In this document: piece after piece, positions 16,340 through 25,563 of the stretch | Layout of the letters: the number at the start of each line of letters is the position of its first letter | Position numbering within the stretch: position 1 is the stretch's first letter | Assembly (NCBI GenBank): GCA_963763885.1 | Contig: CAVXQD010000007.1 | Span: forward strand, 620,001 to 684,000 | Source: JANNBN01 sp963763885 | Lineage (GTDB): Bacteria; Actinomycetota; Acidimicrobiia; Acidimicrobiales; JANYDT01 | Direction: 5' to 3' | Length of the DNA: 64,000 bases | Notes under the pieces: model-generated | Databases searched by the model: none | What the model was told of the DNA's origin: nothing | The model's input: only the letters and a program-made list of their open reading frames with translations | Made by a program: the position numbers and the translations under genes

Positions 16340-17123
16340 TGTAGCGGGTGACGAAACCGCGCCTGCGGAAGACGCCAAGCAGGTGCACCGCAAACTGCGT
16401 CGCCAACGCAAGGAACACCAAGGATGCCACCGCGCTGGTTCCCATCGCGGACCACGAGACCTCAGCGCCATTCAGCGAGTCACGCATCGTGGCGAAAATC
16501 CGCGTGGTGGGGAGGACAGATGAAATCTGGCGCACACCGTTGGGCATGGCACTGGCAGGGAAGAAAACGCCCGAGAACGCCATCAGCATGTAGTTGAGAC
16601 CCCAGATGAGGATCTCGGCGCTTTGCCCGTAACGCAGCACCAGCCCAACCGCAATGAGCCCCACGGCCCACCCGTTGATGACCAGAAGGCCAATCGTTGG
16701 AATGGCGATCCACCCAACGTCGGCCAGGGTCCATGAGAAGAATACTGCTGTGGCCACAGACAAAGTAAGCAGACATAGGAACAGCTTCAACAGCCCGAAG
16801 ACGGCGATGCCGACGATGTATTCGATTTCTTTGATGGGCGTGGTGAACACGTTGAGGATGTTGCGGGTCCAGGTCTCTTCGTTGACGCCCAGCGCGATGG
16901 AGAACTGCGCCTGGGTGAACGTCCAGAACAGCGTTATGCCCGCCAATAGGAACGGCGTGGAAGCACCGGATTGAGCGTTTTGTCGGGCCACGTAGACACC
17001 AAGGGCGCCCCACAGCAGCACGTCCATCACCGGCCAGAAGGAGATCTCGAACCAGCGGTGCGGGGCGCGTTGCAACACGATCCAGTGGCGGCGCACAACG
17101 GCGCCGACGCGGAGGAGATTCAT
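16335..17123 (-). CDS. ABC-2 type transporter permease
   Basis: 262 residues with about six hydrophobic segments, including FLLAGITLFWTFTQAQFSIALG and the conserved late segment MLMAFSGVFFPASAMPNGVRQISSVLPTTRIF typical of ABC-2 exporters. Its start overlaps the ATPase stop by 4 nt, so the two form an exporter operon. The substrate is unknown; lipid or drug export is typical of the family. Confidence 0.85.
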   Translation of the reverse strand: MNLLRVGAVVRRHWIVLQRAPHRWFEISFWPVMDVLLWGALGVYVARQNAQSGASTPFLLAGITLFWTFTQAQFSIALGVNEETWTRNILNVFTTPIKEIEYIVGIAVFGLLKLFLCLLTLSVATAVFFSWTLADVGWIAIPTIGLLVINGWAVGLIAVGLVLRYGQSAEILIWGLNYMLMAFSGVFFPASAMPNGVRQISSVLPTTRIFATMRDSLNGAEVSWSAMGTSAVASLVFLALATQFAVHLLGVFRRRGFVTRYS

Positions 17124-17878
17124 CGGGCCACCATCCCATCGGCACGTGACCGTGACGCAACTTCAAGGAACGCCTCTTCAAGATCGTCGGTTCCGAAGTG
17201 GGCCGAGATCTCGTCGGGGGTGCCGTCAACCGCAATGGTTCCACGGGCGATGATCACCACTCGTTCACAGAGCGTCTCGACCTCTCGCATGTTGTGGCTT
17301 GTCACCAACAACGCCGTGCCACGCTCGCGGTGGATGTCGAGAAGCGCGTCGCGGACGCGCCGTGCGATGTCGGGATCCAGCGATGCGGTTGGTTCGTCGA
17401 GGACCAGCAACTTGGGGTCATGCAGCGTTGACTTGACGATAGAGACAAGCGTGCGTTGACCCGACGAAAGTTCACGGCTCTGCTGATTGCACAGTTCGCC
17501 GATACCGAAGCGCTCGACCGCCGCCGCGATGATTTTGTCTGCCTTACGGAGCCCGTAGAAGCCAGCGAAAATCTTCAGCGCTTCAATCACCTTGAGGTTC
17601 TCTGGCAACGGCAGGTACCCGGCCACGAAACCCACCTGGGTGAGCGCCTGGGAACGCTGGGCTGGCAGGGCGAATCCGTTGAGCCGGATGGAACCAGAGT
17701 CCGGCGTTACCGCACCAAGCAGCATCAGCAGCGTTGTGGTTTTACCGGCACCGTTGGGACCAAGCAGACCCACGCGCGCGCCAGGCTGCATTTCCAACGA
17801 AATGCCATTAACAGCGGTTTTGTCACCAAACCGCTTCACAAGGTCGCGCACCTCAACCGCGTGTTGCACACCAGACAT
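17120..17878 (-). CDS. ABC transporter ATP-binding protein (exporter)
   Basis: 252 residues. Walker A GPNGAGKTT (about 39-47), signature LSSGQRTLVSIVKSTL, Walker B LLVLDEPTASLDPD and the H-loop SHNMREVE are all present and in order. It is the first gene of a two-gene operon with the ABC-2 permease. Its upstream region holds the four-copy CACGTG inverted-repeat element, a candidate control region. Confidence 0.9.
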   Translation of the reverse strand: MSGVQHAVEVRDLVKRFGDKTAVNGISLEMQPGARVGLLGPNGAGKTTTLLMLLGAVTPDSGSIRLNGFALPAQRSQALTQVGFVAGYLPLPENLKVIEALKIFAGFYGLRKADKIIAAAVERFGIGELCNQQSRELSSGQRTLVSIVKSTLHDPKLLVLDEPTASLDPDIARRVRDALLDIHRERGTALLVTSHNMREVETLCERVVIIARGTIAVDGTPDEISAHFGTDDLEEAFLEVASRSRADGMVAR

Positions 17879-18041
17879 TCAGTGAGTCTCCCAGAGCGGC
17901 CACCGTCCACGGGCGAATTACTCGACCAGCCATTTCAGTCCGGCTCGCGGAGACGCTGGCGCGAGACAACGTTTGGCCCTTTCCGGTGAACCGACGAACA
18001 AGGGACGCTGCCCTGACCCAGCAGAGATAACTGATTTTTTG

Positions 18042-18220
18042 CGGATCCACAGTGTCACGTGACGAAACTCAGCCAGAACCTCACCACTCCGAACGACACG
18101 TGACACATCTCCACGCGTCACGTGTCGAAACCCGATCGGTTTCCAATGCTCCGGCGCCGAATGGACCAATCGTTGGTGCCCGAGCGCTCCCGGGTTTCGT
18201 CACGTGACACTGTTGATCCG
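18042..18220. repeat. Nested inverted-repeat element with four CACGTG cores
   Basis: Arms at 18042-18068 and 18194-18220 are inverted and match at 26 of 27 bases. Two further shorter copies, around 18095-18105 and 18117-18127, are also inverted to each other. Each is centred on CACGTG within GTCACGTG(A/T)C. The rest of 17879-18331 holds no gene. It is either a cluster of operators upstream of the ABC operon or a small non-autonomous element. Confidence 0.75.
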
Positions 18221-18331
18221 ACGAAAACGAAGTCGGTGGTTCTCCCTGGTTCGGCGGACGCGTCGACTGACCGTCACCATCTGCGGCCGAAACCGGCAGA
18301 GTGGTTGCGGGAAACGACGCTTGTCCACTGC

Positions 18332-19180
18332 CTACTCCGTGAACCAGCCGCCGTCGGGGTGGAGGATCTCGCCGGTCATGTAGCTGGACTCATCTGACGC
18401 GAGGAAAAGCGCGACATTGGCAATCTCGATTGGTTGGCCGACGCGGCCCATGGGGATCTTGCTCAGGTATCCGGCGCGGGCCTGTTCCTCGGGAATGATC
18501 TTGATCAGCGCCGTCATGTTGGTCTCGATGAAACCGGGGCCGATGGCGTTGACCCGGATGCCGGCACCGGCCAATTGCCGTGCGGACTTCTTCGTCAACA
18601 TCCAAACACCGGCTTTGGACACGGTGTACGCAAGCGGGCCGGCGTCGGGGTCCTTTGCTGCGATGGACGCGATGGTGACCACCTTGCCGCCGTTGCCCAA
18701 CTCGATCATGCGGCTCACGCATGCCTGCATCGCAAGCAACGTTCCCGTGAGGTTCACATCGAGAACGCGCTGCCACGACTCGAGATCAAACTCCACGAAC
18801 GTGCGCCACGGTGTGGCCGCGTTCTCCATGCCTTTGGTGATGTACTTCACTTCGTTCTCGGTGTCGCCGCTGCGGTAGTTGGCGTGGCTGATGCCAGCGG
18901 CGGTGAGCAGCACATCGAGCCGGCCGAACGAATCAACGGCCAGCTTTGCCATCGCTTCGTTGTCGACCCGGCTTGCGGCATCGCCGCCGATCGCAACCGC
19001 ACGGCCACCTGCGCCGTTGATGGTGTCAGCCGTTGCTTGGGCAGCTTCTGCCATCGCGTCGGCGCACACCACAGCCGCGCCCTCTTCGGCAAACCGGATG
19101 GCACCTGCACGGCCGATGCCGTTACCTGCGCCGGTGACCACTGCAACTTGACCGCTGAGGCGGCCTCCTGAGGTACTCAT
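18332..19180 (-). CDS. Short-chain dehydrogenase/reductase
   Basis: 282 residues starting at ATG 19180 (MSTSGGRLSGQVAVVTGAG); the frame extends 20 codons upstream without support. The cofactor motif TGAGNGIG, the catalytic Ser region TIASIAAKD and YTVSK (Tyr-x3-Lys) are all present, and the C-terminus LASDESSYMTGEILHPDGGWF is classical. An insertion around SGDTENEVKYITKGMENAATPWRTF is longer than usual in this region. The acidic residue after strand 2 (VVCADA) suggests NAD rather than NADP. Substrate unknown. Confidence 0.85.
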   Translation of the reverse strand: MSTSGGRLSGQVAVVTGAGNGIGRAGAIRFAEEGAAVVCADAMAEAAQATADTINGAGGRAVAIGGDAASRVDNEAMAKLAVDSFGRLDVLLTAAGISHANYRSGDTENEVKYITKGMENAATPWRTFVEFDLESWQRVLDVNLTGTLLAMQACVSRMIELGNGGKVVTIASIAAKDPDAGPLAYTVSKAGVWMLTKKSARQLAGAGIRVNAIGPGFIETNMTALIKIIPEEQARAGYLSKIPMGRVGQPIEIANVALFLASDESSYMTGEILHPDGGWFTE

Positions 19181-19230
19181 GCACGGCAACCTACCGGCCC
19201 GGCCAACGACGTTCCCAGCGCAGGCGCTAA

Positions 19231-19316
19231 TCCCAAACACAACTCGGCCAAAACGCTGCGCTGGCGGGACCGTTTTGCCCGAGTTGCGCGTATGTTGGCC
19301 CCGAGTTGCGCGTATG
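19231..19316. repeat. Intergenic palindromic repeat (family A)
   Basis: 15-nt arms at 19241-19255 and 19271-19285 pair with one mismatch. A 17-nt direct repeat (19278-19294, 19300-19316) ends the element. Its reverse complement shares CATACGCGCAACTCGG and the GTTGTGT end with the copy inside the amidohydrolase gene at 26881-26940. Confidence 0.65.
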
Positions 19317-19324
19317 GGAAGGGA

Positions 19325-19873
19325 TTAGGTGGCTGGGGGGCGGAGCGACAGGTCTTCGACCGCAAGGGGGTCAGAGCCTGGGCCGGCGCCGGGAAAGCCT
19401 TGTTTGCGCCAGCGGTCGAAGACCGTGATGGCCACCGTGTTGGCAAGGTTCAGGCTGCGGTTGCCCGGCATCATTGGCAACGTGACGGTGGCGGCGCAGA
19501 GGTGGTGCGTAAGGACGGATTGGGGTAATCCGGTGGCTTCGCATCCGAAGACCAGCACCTCGACAACACTCGGGTCAAGCTGGTCGTAACGGGTGGTTCC
19601 CGTGGCAGTGAATGCAGCGAACCGAGGGTGGTCCAATGCCACTATGAAATCCTCAAAGGACGCGTGGACGCGGACGGAAGTACGCTCGTGATAGTCCAAC
19701 CCAGCGCGTCGCATCCGAGCATCGGCCAACTCAAAACCCAACGGCTCAACGAGGTGCAGAACCGAGCCGGTATTGGCACATAGCCGAATGATGTTGCCGG
19801 TGTTGCCAGCTATTTCCGGTGCCACCAGCACAACATGTGCAGCAACCGGAGTAGCCCCTGGCGAGGCGCTCAC
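19325..19873 (-). CDS. trmL: tRNA (cytidine(34)-2'-O)-methyltransferase, TrmL type
   Basis: 182 residues from GTG 19873, whose start overlaps the desaturase stop (GTGA). The SPOUT signature is clear: VVLVAPEIAGNTGNIIRLCANTG, LHLVEPLGFEL, RRAGLDYHE, then FGCEATGLP and MMPGNRSLNLANTVAITVFD, forming the knotted SAM site. TrmL modifies the wobble base of certain leucine tRNAs. The longer frame to 20053 lies inside the desaturase and is ignored. The C-terminus has a short extra tail (GPGSDPLAVEDLSLRPPAT). Confidence 0.85.
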   Translation of the reverse strand: MSASPGATPVAAHVVLVAPEIAGNTGNIIRLCANTGSVLHLVEPLGFELADARMRRAGLDYHERTSVRVHASFEDFIVALDHPRFAAFTATGTTRYDQLDPSVVEVLVFGCEATGLPQSVLTHHLCAATVTLPMMPGNRSLNLANTVAITVFDRWRKQGFPGAGPGSDPLAVEDLSLRPPAT

Positions 19874-20856
19874 GCCACGGTCAGCACGGGACGCCAGTTT
19901 GCATGCCCCTCTGACACCAGCGCCTTCCAGAGTTGCGTGTAGCTGCGATACGTGATTTCCGGTGTGACGTACCCGGCGGCCACCAGCTCGGCATGGAACG
20001 CAGGCAGGTTGCGGAATGGGATGCCCATGTCCACATGATGGGCCAGATGCCAACCGGTGTTATACGGCACCATCCAAAAGCGGGCCAGCCACGACTGGCG
20101 CACATGGTGCGTAGTTGCACGCCGGTCTGAGGACTGTCCAAGGCCACCGTGCTCTGCGATGGCGCGCAGCCGGTTGGTGACACGCCACCCCGTCATCCAT
20201 GACCCGAACCACAGCACAACCCAGGTGTACCAGCGTCCGGTTGCCGCCCACATCACGGCAAACATCACGGCTTGCGCTCCAAGGATTCCTCCTGCAACAG
20301 GTCGGGACGACGAGCGCCGCAAACCTTTCACCAGGGGCGTGAGGTTCTTCCAGCCCGAGATGCCAACGGCGTCACGCAACAGCCGACGACCCAACACCCG
20401 TGGGGTGGTTCGGTAGCCCGCATAAAACGGGATGTCTGGCTCTTCTGGTCCGAATTCTTCGCGGTGGTGGGCGAAATGCGAGCGCCGGTAGACCGAGATA
20501 GGGGTCCAGCCCGGATACGCAATCAGCCACGTGCCCACGAAATCGTTTGTGCGCTTATTTTTGAACAGCAGTTTGTGTGCTGCTTCGTGCATGAGTATCA
20601 GCAGACGGGCGTGGATGGAAGACATCACGATCATCCCTGCGACCCATGCCCAAATGGTGTCGATGCGGACAACCACAGCGATGACAAACGCCATCCAGAA
20701 CCAGACGGCAACAACGCTCAGCGCGTTACGTGTGCCAGGGATCTTGCGCAATTCGGCGCGCACCGCTGGCACTGCGACTCCGTTTGCGAGGAGACGATCG
20801 GCGGGAAGCACCTGCGGCCGGGTCGACTGGTGGGTGATCATGTTGGACATAGACAT
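19870..20856 (-). CDS. Membrane fatty-acid desaturase (second copy)
   Basis: 328 residues from ATG 20856. Histidine boxes HEAAHKLLF (about 90-95), HFAHHREEFGPEEPD and HLAHHVDMGIPF near 285 are all present, with hydrophobic segments at about 45-85 and 190-215. It is much diverged from the desaturase at 1149. It faces the PaaX-type regulator with only 20 bp between start codons, so the promoters must overlap and the regulator probably controls this gene. It overlaps trmL by 4 nt. Confidence 0.85.
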   Translation of the reverse strand: MSMSNMITHQSTRPQVLPADRLLANGVAVPAVRAELRKIPGTRNALSVVAVWFWMAFVIAVVVRIDTIWAWVAGMIVMSSIHARLLILMHEAAHKLLFKNKRTNDFVGTWLIAYPGWTPISVYRRSHFAHHREEFGPEEPDIPFYAGYRTTPRVLGRRLLRDAVGISGWKNLTPLVKGLRRSSSRPVAGGILGAQAVMFAVMWAATGRWYTWVVLWFGSWMTGWRVTNRLRAIAEHGGLGQSSDRRATTHHVRQSWLARFWMVPYNTGWHLAHHVDMGIPFRNLPAFHAELVAAGYVTPEITYRSYTQLWKALVSEGHANWRPVLTVA

Positions 20857-20870
20857 ACATTACAGTTCAA

Positions 20871-20882
20871 CGACAGATGTCG
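20871..20882. promoter_or_regulatory. Inverted repeat at the PaaX-type start, candidate operator
   Basis: CGACA-GA-TGTCG spans the regulator start codon at 20877, in the 20-bp gap between divergent genes. Confidence 0.35.
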
Positions 20883-21665
20883 ACAAGTCGTAAGATTTCA
20901 TCAACACCGCCCGGGCACCGTCCGCTCACGGCCCGGTCCGTGCTGGCGTCTGCGTTGCTGGGTGAAGAGCCGCCGCGTCTGCCGGTGGCACAGCTTGTTC
21001 GGCTGGCCGACGCATTCGACATCAACGAAAACCGCGCCCGGGTGGCCCTCTCGCGGATGGTGGCCAACGCGGAGGTTCGAGCCGACAATGGCACCTACGA
21101 GTTGATCAGCCCGACACTCCTCGCACGCCAGAGCCGGCAGCGTCTCAGCCGCACCGGCGCCACGGTCTCCTGGGACGCAACGTGGCTGGTGGCAATCATC
21201 AGCCCACTTCCTACCCCGGCACAACGCCGAGCCGAGAGGCGTGTGACGCTTCTTCGGGCCCGGTTCGCCGAATACCGCGACGGGGTGTGGGTCCGGCCAG
21301 ACAATCTGCGCACTGACGTTTCGCCAGCGTTGATTGGGCTCGACGACGTGCACCTGATTCGGGCACAGTCGGTTGACTCTGCCGACTCGATGTCCTTGAA
21401 CGCAGCCGTGCCAAGGCTGTGGGACTTGGGTGGTTGGTCCGCAACGTCGGCCGACCTTGGGGCTCGTCTTGCCAACCTCAACCCTTCGGACCCGACCAAT
21501 TTGGCAGCGTGTTTCGAACTGTCGGCGGCGTGTCTCCGCCACTTTCAAAACGATCCGTTGCTCCCAGCAGAACTGCTCCCTGCCACCTGGCCAGGACAAC
21601 AACTCCGCGCCGCCTACACCGCTTGGGACAAGGCGTACCGGAAGGTGCTGGGTTCGCTGCGATAG
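20877..21665 (+). CDS. PaaX family transcriptional regulator
   Basis: 262 residues. The N-terminal winged helix (LTARSVLASALLGEEPPRLPVAQLVRLADAFDINENRARVALSRMVANAEV) has the PaaX pattern, followed by the central PaaX dimer domain and a C-terminal helical part (FELSAACLRHFQNDPLLPAELLPATWPGQQLRAAYTAWD). PaaX proteins are CoA-thioester-responsive repressors. Here it is divergent from a desaturase, so acyl-CoA control of lipid modification is a reasonable inference. Confidence 0.85.
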   Translation: MSTSRKISSTPPGHRPLTARSVLASALLGEEPPRLPVAQLVRLADAFDINENRARVALSRMVANAEVRADNGTYELISPTLLARQSRQRLSRTGATVSWDATWLVAIISPLPTPAQRRAERRVTLLRARFAEYRDGVWVRPDNLRTDVSPALIGLDDVHLIRAQSVDSADSMSLNAAVPRLWDLGGWSATSADLGARLANLNPSDPTNLAACFELSAACLRHFQNDPLLPAELLPATWPGQQLRAAYTAWDKAYRKVLGSLR

Positions 21666-21697
21666 CGACCCTGCATCGCAGCCTGTTGCGGTTTTCG

Positions 21698-23329
21698 CTA
21701 TTCGGCGGGAGCGGCCACTGGCTCTTGTGCGTTGGTTGTGCGCAATGGTTCTTCGCGCAAGTACCACGCCACCACCGCCGTCAGCAAGGTCATGCCGACG
21801 GAGATGAGCACCACTTTGCTTGCGCCTGCGGCAATTGAATCCGTGACCGCAAGGCGGACGTCGTCTGGAAGCGCGCGTACCTTCTTGGGCGTACGGATAA
21901 CCGAGAACACGTCGCCGGTTTGCGCGCTGGCTGGCAACTTCTCAATGAGGCTGGAGCGCACAATTGCGTTGAACACAGACCCGAACACCGCAAGGCCAAT
22001 TGCCGAGCCGAGGTTGCGGAAGAAGTTGCCCGTTGAGGTGGCGATGCCAAGGTCGCGCGGGTCAGCAGAGTTCTGAATGCTGATGGATGCGGTGGGAAAC
22101 GTCATCCCCATGCCGATGCCCACAATGAGCAACGACAGGCTCAGCAACCAGAGAGCACTCGACGAGTCGGCGGCGCTACTGAGCATGGTCAACCCGCCAA
22201 TGAGCAGGCCGACCGCTGCGAGCGGAAGCCCAATCAACGCGGTGCGCCGGTAGTGCCCGGACGACGAGATGTAGCGCCCGGTCATGGTGGACGCAACGGT
22301 CATGCCGAGCATCAACGGAAGCGTTCGCATCCCGGACTCTTGCGGCGACAGTAAGCGCACGTTTTGGTAATACAAGGCGAAGAACAGTCCAACGGTCATC
22401 ATCACGGAGCCGGTGAGAAACCCGAACAGCAGCGACGTCCGCACAATCGAGTTACGAAACAGCCGCGGCGGGGTGATTGGTTCATCGAACCGCAGCTCTT
22501 GCTTCACAAACGCTGCCAGAAGAGCGAAGGAACCAAGGAACAGCGCCAGTGTCCAGGGGTCTGTCCAACCGCTTTCCGAACCGATTTCCAAGCCGATCAT
22601 GAACGCAACGATGAAGCCCGATACCAAGAGGGCGCCAAGCACGTCTAGTCGGACCTTCCTTGCGACCGTGGGCAGGTGCAGCGTGCGTAGGACCATGAAG
22701 ATTGAAAGGGCGCCAATTGGTAAGTTGACATAGAAAATCCAACGCCACGAGAAGTTGCCGACAATCAGGCCACCAAGCAGCGGGCCTGCCAGGCTGGCCA
22801 CGGCAAACACGCTGGTGAAGAGCCCGAAGTAGCGCCCACGCTCTCGTGGGGAAACCACGTCGCCGACCACTGCGAACGTCAGGCTCCAGATTCCGCCGCC
22901 GCCAAGACCTTGCAACGTGCGGAATGCGATGAGCTGGTCCATGGACTGGGCCAACCCGCACAAGGCCGACGTGGCGAGGAACAGCACGATGGTGATGAGG
23001 TACACCTTGCGGCGCCCGTAGAGGTCGGACAGCTTGCCCAGCACCAACGTGGAAATGGTGGAGGCAACCACATAGGCGGTGGTGGCCCACGTGTACCGCT
23101 TGAAGCCTCCAAGGTCACCAACGATGGTTGGCATTGCGGTGGACACGATGGTGTTGTCCAGTGCCGATAGGAACAGGGTGATGACAAGTCCTGCCAGCAG
23201 CATCTTGAACTCACGCGAGCCAGGCAGCATCACTGCAGCCGAAGCCTGGCTTCCACTTGGTTGGGGTTGATCTGCCGCAATGGCGTTGGCACCGACAGTT
23301 GAGGCCGCGCCGGGATCTTTTGGCGGCAT
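21698..23329 (-). CDS. MFS drug exporter, DHA2 family (14 TMS)
   Basis: 543 residues from ATG 23329, with about 14 hydrophobic segments. DHA2 landmarks include LDNTIVSTAMPTIVGDLGG (motif D1), GKLSDLYGRRKVYLITI (motif A) and RTLQGLGGGGIWSL...GPLLGGLIVGNFSWRWIFYVNLPIG (motif C). Related to EmrB/QacA exporters driven by proton motive force. The start overlaps the VIT-family stop (TGATG), making a two-gene unit. Confidence 0.9.
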   Translation of the reverse strand: MPPKDPGAASTVGANAIAADQPQPSGSQASAAVMLPGSREFKMLLAGLVITLFLSALDNTIVSTAMPTIVGDLGGFKRYTWATTAYVVASTISTLVLGKLSDLYGRRKVYLITIVLFLATSALCGLAQSMDQLIAFRTLQGLGGGGIWSLTFAVVGDVVSPRERGRYFGLFTSVFAVASLAGPLLGGLIVGNFSWRWIFYVNLPIGALSIFMVLRTLHLPTVARKVRLDVLGALLVSGFIVAFMIGLEIGSESGWTDPWTLALFLGSFALLAAFVKQELRFDEPITPPRLFRNSIVRTSLLFGFLTGSVMMTVGLFFALYYQNVRLLSPQESGMRTLPLMLGMTVASTMTGRYISSSGHYRRTALIGLPLAAVGLLIGGLTMLSSAADSSSALWLLSLSLLIVGIGMGMTFPTASISIQNSADPRDLGIATSTGNFFRNLGSAIGLAVFGSVFNAIVRSSLIEKLPASAQTGDVFSVIRTPKKVRALPDDVRLAVTDSIAAGASKVVLISVGMTLLTAVVAWYLREEPLRTTNAQEPVAAPAE

Positions 23330-24111
23330 CAAACCACCGTGCCGATGACGCTGCCTATTGCGTAAGAGACAACCATGGCGACCAGGCCGCCAGCCACAAC
23401 TCTGGTAGTTGGGCGCACCCAGTTGGCCCCGCCCACACGAGCGCCGACGTACCCAAGTGTCCCAAGACCGGCAAGCGCGGACACGAACCCAAACAGGACG
23501 CGCAGCGACGTTGGCGCAAGCAACACGGCCAACACCGGGATAACCGCCCCAAGCGCAAAAGACAACGCGGAGGTCACGGCAGCTTGGGCTGGTTTGGACA
23601 AGTCATCGAGATCAAGACCCAGCTCATCTCGTGCATGGTGGCGCAACGCGTCACCCGCGCTCAATTCCGTGGCCACGGCATCTGCGAGATCTGGGCTGAG
23701 ACCGCGGCGTTTGTAGATCCCGGCAAGCTCGTGACGCTCCGCTTCTGGGGCGCGTTGCAGCTCGTGACGTTCCTTGTCGAGGTCGGCGACTTCCGCATCG
23801 CGCTGCGAGCTGACCGATGACCATTCGCCAACCGCCATGGACAGCGCTCCGGCAACCAGCCCTGCGATTCCAGTGGTGAGCAAGGTTCCACGGGAAGCGC
23901 CGGCACCGGCCACACCGATCACCAGGCTGGCGGTTGAGAGCAGGCCGTCGTTGGCTCCAAGCACACCGGCGCGCAGCATGGCTGCCCGGTCAAAGGCGTG
24001 GCGCTCTTCGTGCCCATGGTGATCATGGGAGGCCGGGTCATGAGCACGACGATCGTCGAGTGCACGCCGCTCCTCTTGAGCGTGATGGCTGATTCCAGCG
24101 CGAGTGACCAT
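23329..24111 (-). CDS. VIT1/CCC1 family iron/manganese transporter
   Basis: 260 residues. A His-rich N-terminus (HHAQEERR..HDPASHDHHGHEERH) precedes the conserved GANDGLLSTASLVIGVAGAG segment and the EWSSVSSQRDAE metal-binding helix. A cytosolic helical insert and three more transmembrane segments follow. The family moves Fe2+/Mn2+ out of the cytosol. It is the first gene of an operon with the MFS exporter and is divergent from the hydrolase at 24253. Confidence 0.85.
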   Translation of the reverse strand: MVTRAGISHHAQEERRALDDRRAHDPASHDHHGHEERHAFDRAAMLRAGVLGANDGLLSTASLVIGVAGAGASRGTLLTTGIAGLVAGALSMAVGEWSSVSSQRDAEVADLDKERHELQRAPEAERHELAGIYKRRGLSPDLADAVATELSAGDALRHHARDELGLDLDDLSKPAQAAVTSALSFALGAVIPVLAVLLAPTSLRVLFGFVSALAGLGTLGYVGARVGGANWVRPTTRVVAGGLVAMVVSYAIGSVIGTVV

Positions 24112-24162
24112 TCCACCAGCCTGGCACGGGCGCGGCCCAAGCGGTGAACGGAGCGTGCAACT

Positions 24163-24206
24163 GAGGTGTCACTTTTTGGTCCAGAACGCGCGAAAAGTGA
24201 CATCTC
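24163..24206. promoter_or_regulatory. Long inverted repeat between divergent VIT and hydrolase genes
   Basis: 14-nt arms (24163-24176 and 24193-24206, one mismatch; core TGTCACTTTT/AAAAGTGACA) with a 16-nt spacer lie in the divergent promoter region. Likely an operator; a hairpin is the alternative. Confidence 0.5.
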
Positions 24207-24252
24207 AACAGGCAGCTGGGTACTGCATCGCAGCGGCGCGTACGCTCGGCCG

Positions 24253-24978
24253 ATGATCGAACAGCATCTGGACATCACCACTCCCGACGGGGCAATGACC
24301 ACGTTCGTTGCCCATCCCGACGAAGGCGGACCGCGGCCCGTTGTCCTGCTGTTGATGGATGCCCCAGGCAAGCGCGAAGAGCTGCACACCATGGTGCGCC
24401 GGATTGCCAGCGCCGGGTACTTCGCTCTCGTATCCAACCTGTACTACCGCGACGTTCCGGCATACAACGTGTTCGAGACGGGCGACCGTGACCGAATGTT
24501 CCAACTGATGAGCAACGTCTCCAACGCCCAGGCCGTGCAGGACTGCCGGTACATGCTGGACTTCGCTGCCACCCACAGTGAGTTCGCTGACGTGTCACGC
24601 GTCGGCGTGGTTGGGTACTGCATGAGCGGGCCGTTCGCCATTGCAGCTGCACCTGCGATCCCGGCGGTGAAGGCAGCCGCATCGTTCCACGGCGTCTCGT
24701 TGGTGACCGACGCAACGGACTCACCGCACCTCCGGCTCGGAGACACACCCGCCGCGTTCTACGTGGGAGCCGCCGAGACAGACTCCTATGCGCCGCCAGA
24801 AATGATCGAAGCGTTCGATGCTGCTGGCAAGGCAAGCGGGGCCAACTGCCGTGTGGAGTGGTACCCGGGCACACACCACGGGTTCGTCTTCCCAGAACGT
24901 CCGCAATACGACCAAGCCGCCGCTGAGCGACATTGGGTTCGGATTCACGATCTGTTCCGCAAGGCGCTTGCGCCGTGA
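24253..24978 (+). CDS. Dienelactone hydrolase family protein
   Basis: 241 residues from ATG 24253. The nucleophile elbow GYCMSG carries Cys as in dienelactone hydrolases, and the catalytic His lies in GTHHGFVFP near the C-terminus. The family hydrolyses dienelactones or related esters. No ribosome site is visible before this ATG; the in-frame GTG at 24166 falls in the inverted repeat and is unlikely. It is followed 12 bp later by the VOC gene, so it may head that operon. Confidence 0.85.
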   Translation: MIEQHLDITTPDGAMTTFVAHPDEGGPRPVVLLLMDAPGKREELHTMVRRIASAGYFALVSNLYYRDVPAYNVFETGDRDRMFQLMSNVSNAQAVQDCRYMLDFAATHSEFADVSRVGVVGYCMSGPFAIAAAPAIPAVKAAASFHGVSLVTDATDSPHLRLGDTPAAFYVGAAETDSYAPPEMIEAFDAAGKASGANCRVEWYPGTHHGFVFPERPQYDQAAAERHWVRIHDLFRKALAP

Positions 24979-24990
24979 CAGTCTGACCAC

Positions 24991-25563
24991 ATGGAAGCTG
25001 CAAACGACGACGCAACAATTGGCCAAAGTCTCGACACCAGCAACGATGCAGCTAAGCACTCGCTGATCTCGGCCGAGCGTCGTCAGCAACTCACCGCGCA
25101 ACGAGACGCGTTGCGCGACGCACATCTCCTTCCGTCGGATCGTCGCCCAGCAAGCTCGGCGCGAGGTGTTCATCACCTCGCGCTCATCAGCAACGACGTG
25201 GAAGCAACCATCAACTTCTACCAAGGTCTCTTGGAGTTTCCGCTCACGGAGATTTTCGAGAACCGAGACCTTGCCGGCTCCACCCACTTCTTCTTCGACA
25301 TCGGCCACGGCAACCTGCTGGCGTTCTTCGACCTGCCGGGCGTGGGTGCTGGCCCATATGCCGAGGTGCTGGGCGGGTTGCATCACCTGGCCATTTCGGT
25401 CGAACCAGAACGTTGGCAGCATCTCCGCCAGAAGCTGGACCAGGCGGGCGTGCCCTACCTGCACGAAAGCGGTTCGTCGCTGTACCTCAACGACCCAGAC
25501 GGCGCTCGTCTGGAGCTCATCAGCGACCCGCTCCTCAACATGTACGGCACATCGGTGGGATGA
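24991..25563 (+). CDS. VOC superfamily (glyoxalase/dioxygenase fold) protein
   Basis: 190 residues. Two beta-alpha-beta-beta-beta modules start at VHHLALISNDVEATINFYQGLL and LHHLAISVEPERW, with the metal-ligand pattern H...E in DPDGARLELIS. A charged 55-residue N-terminal extension precedes the fold. Its stop overlaps the CoA-transferase start (ATGA), placing it in a four-gene catabolic operon. The reaction is not predictable. Confidence 0.8.
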   Translation: MEAANDDATIGQSLDTSNDAAKHSLISAERRQQLTAQRDALRDAHLLPSDRRPASSARGVHHLALISNDVEATINFYQGLLEFPLTEIFENRDLAGSTHFFFDIGHGNLLAFFDLPGVGAGPYAEVLGGLHHLAISVEPERWQHLRQKLDQAGVPYLHESGSSLYLNDPDGARLELISDPLLNMYGTSVG

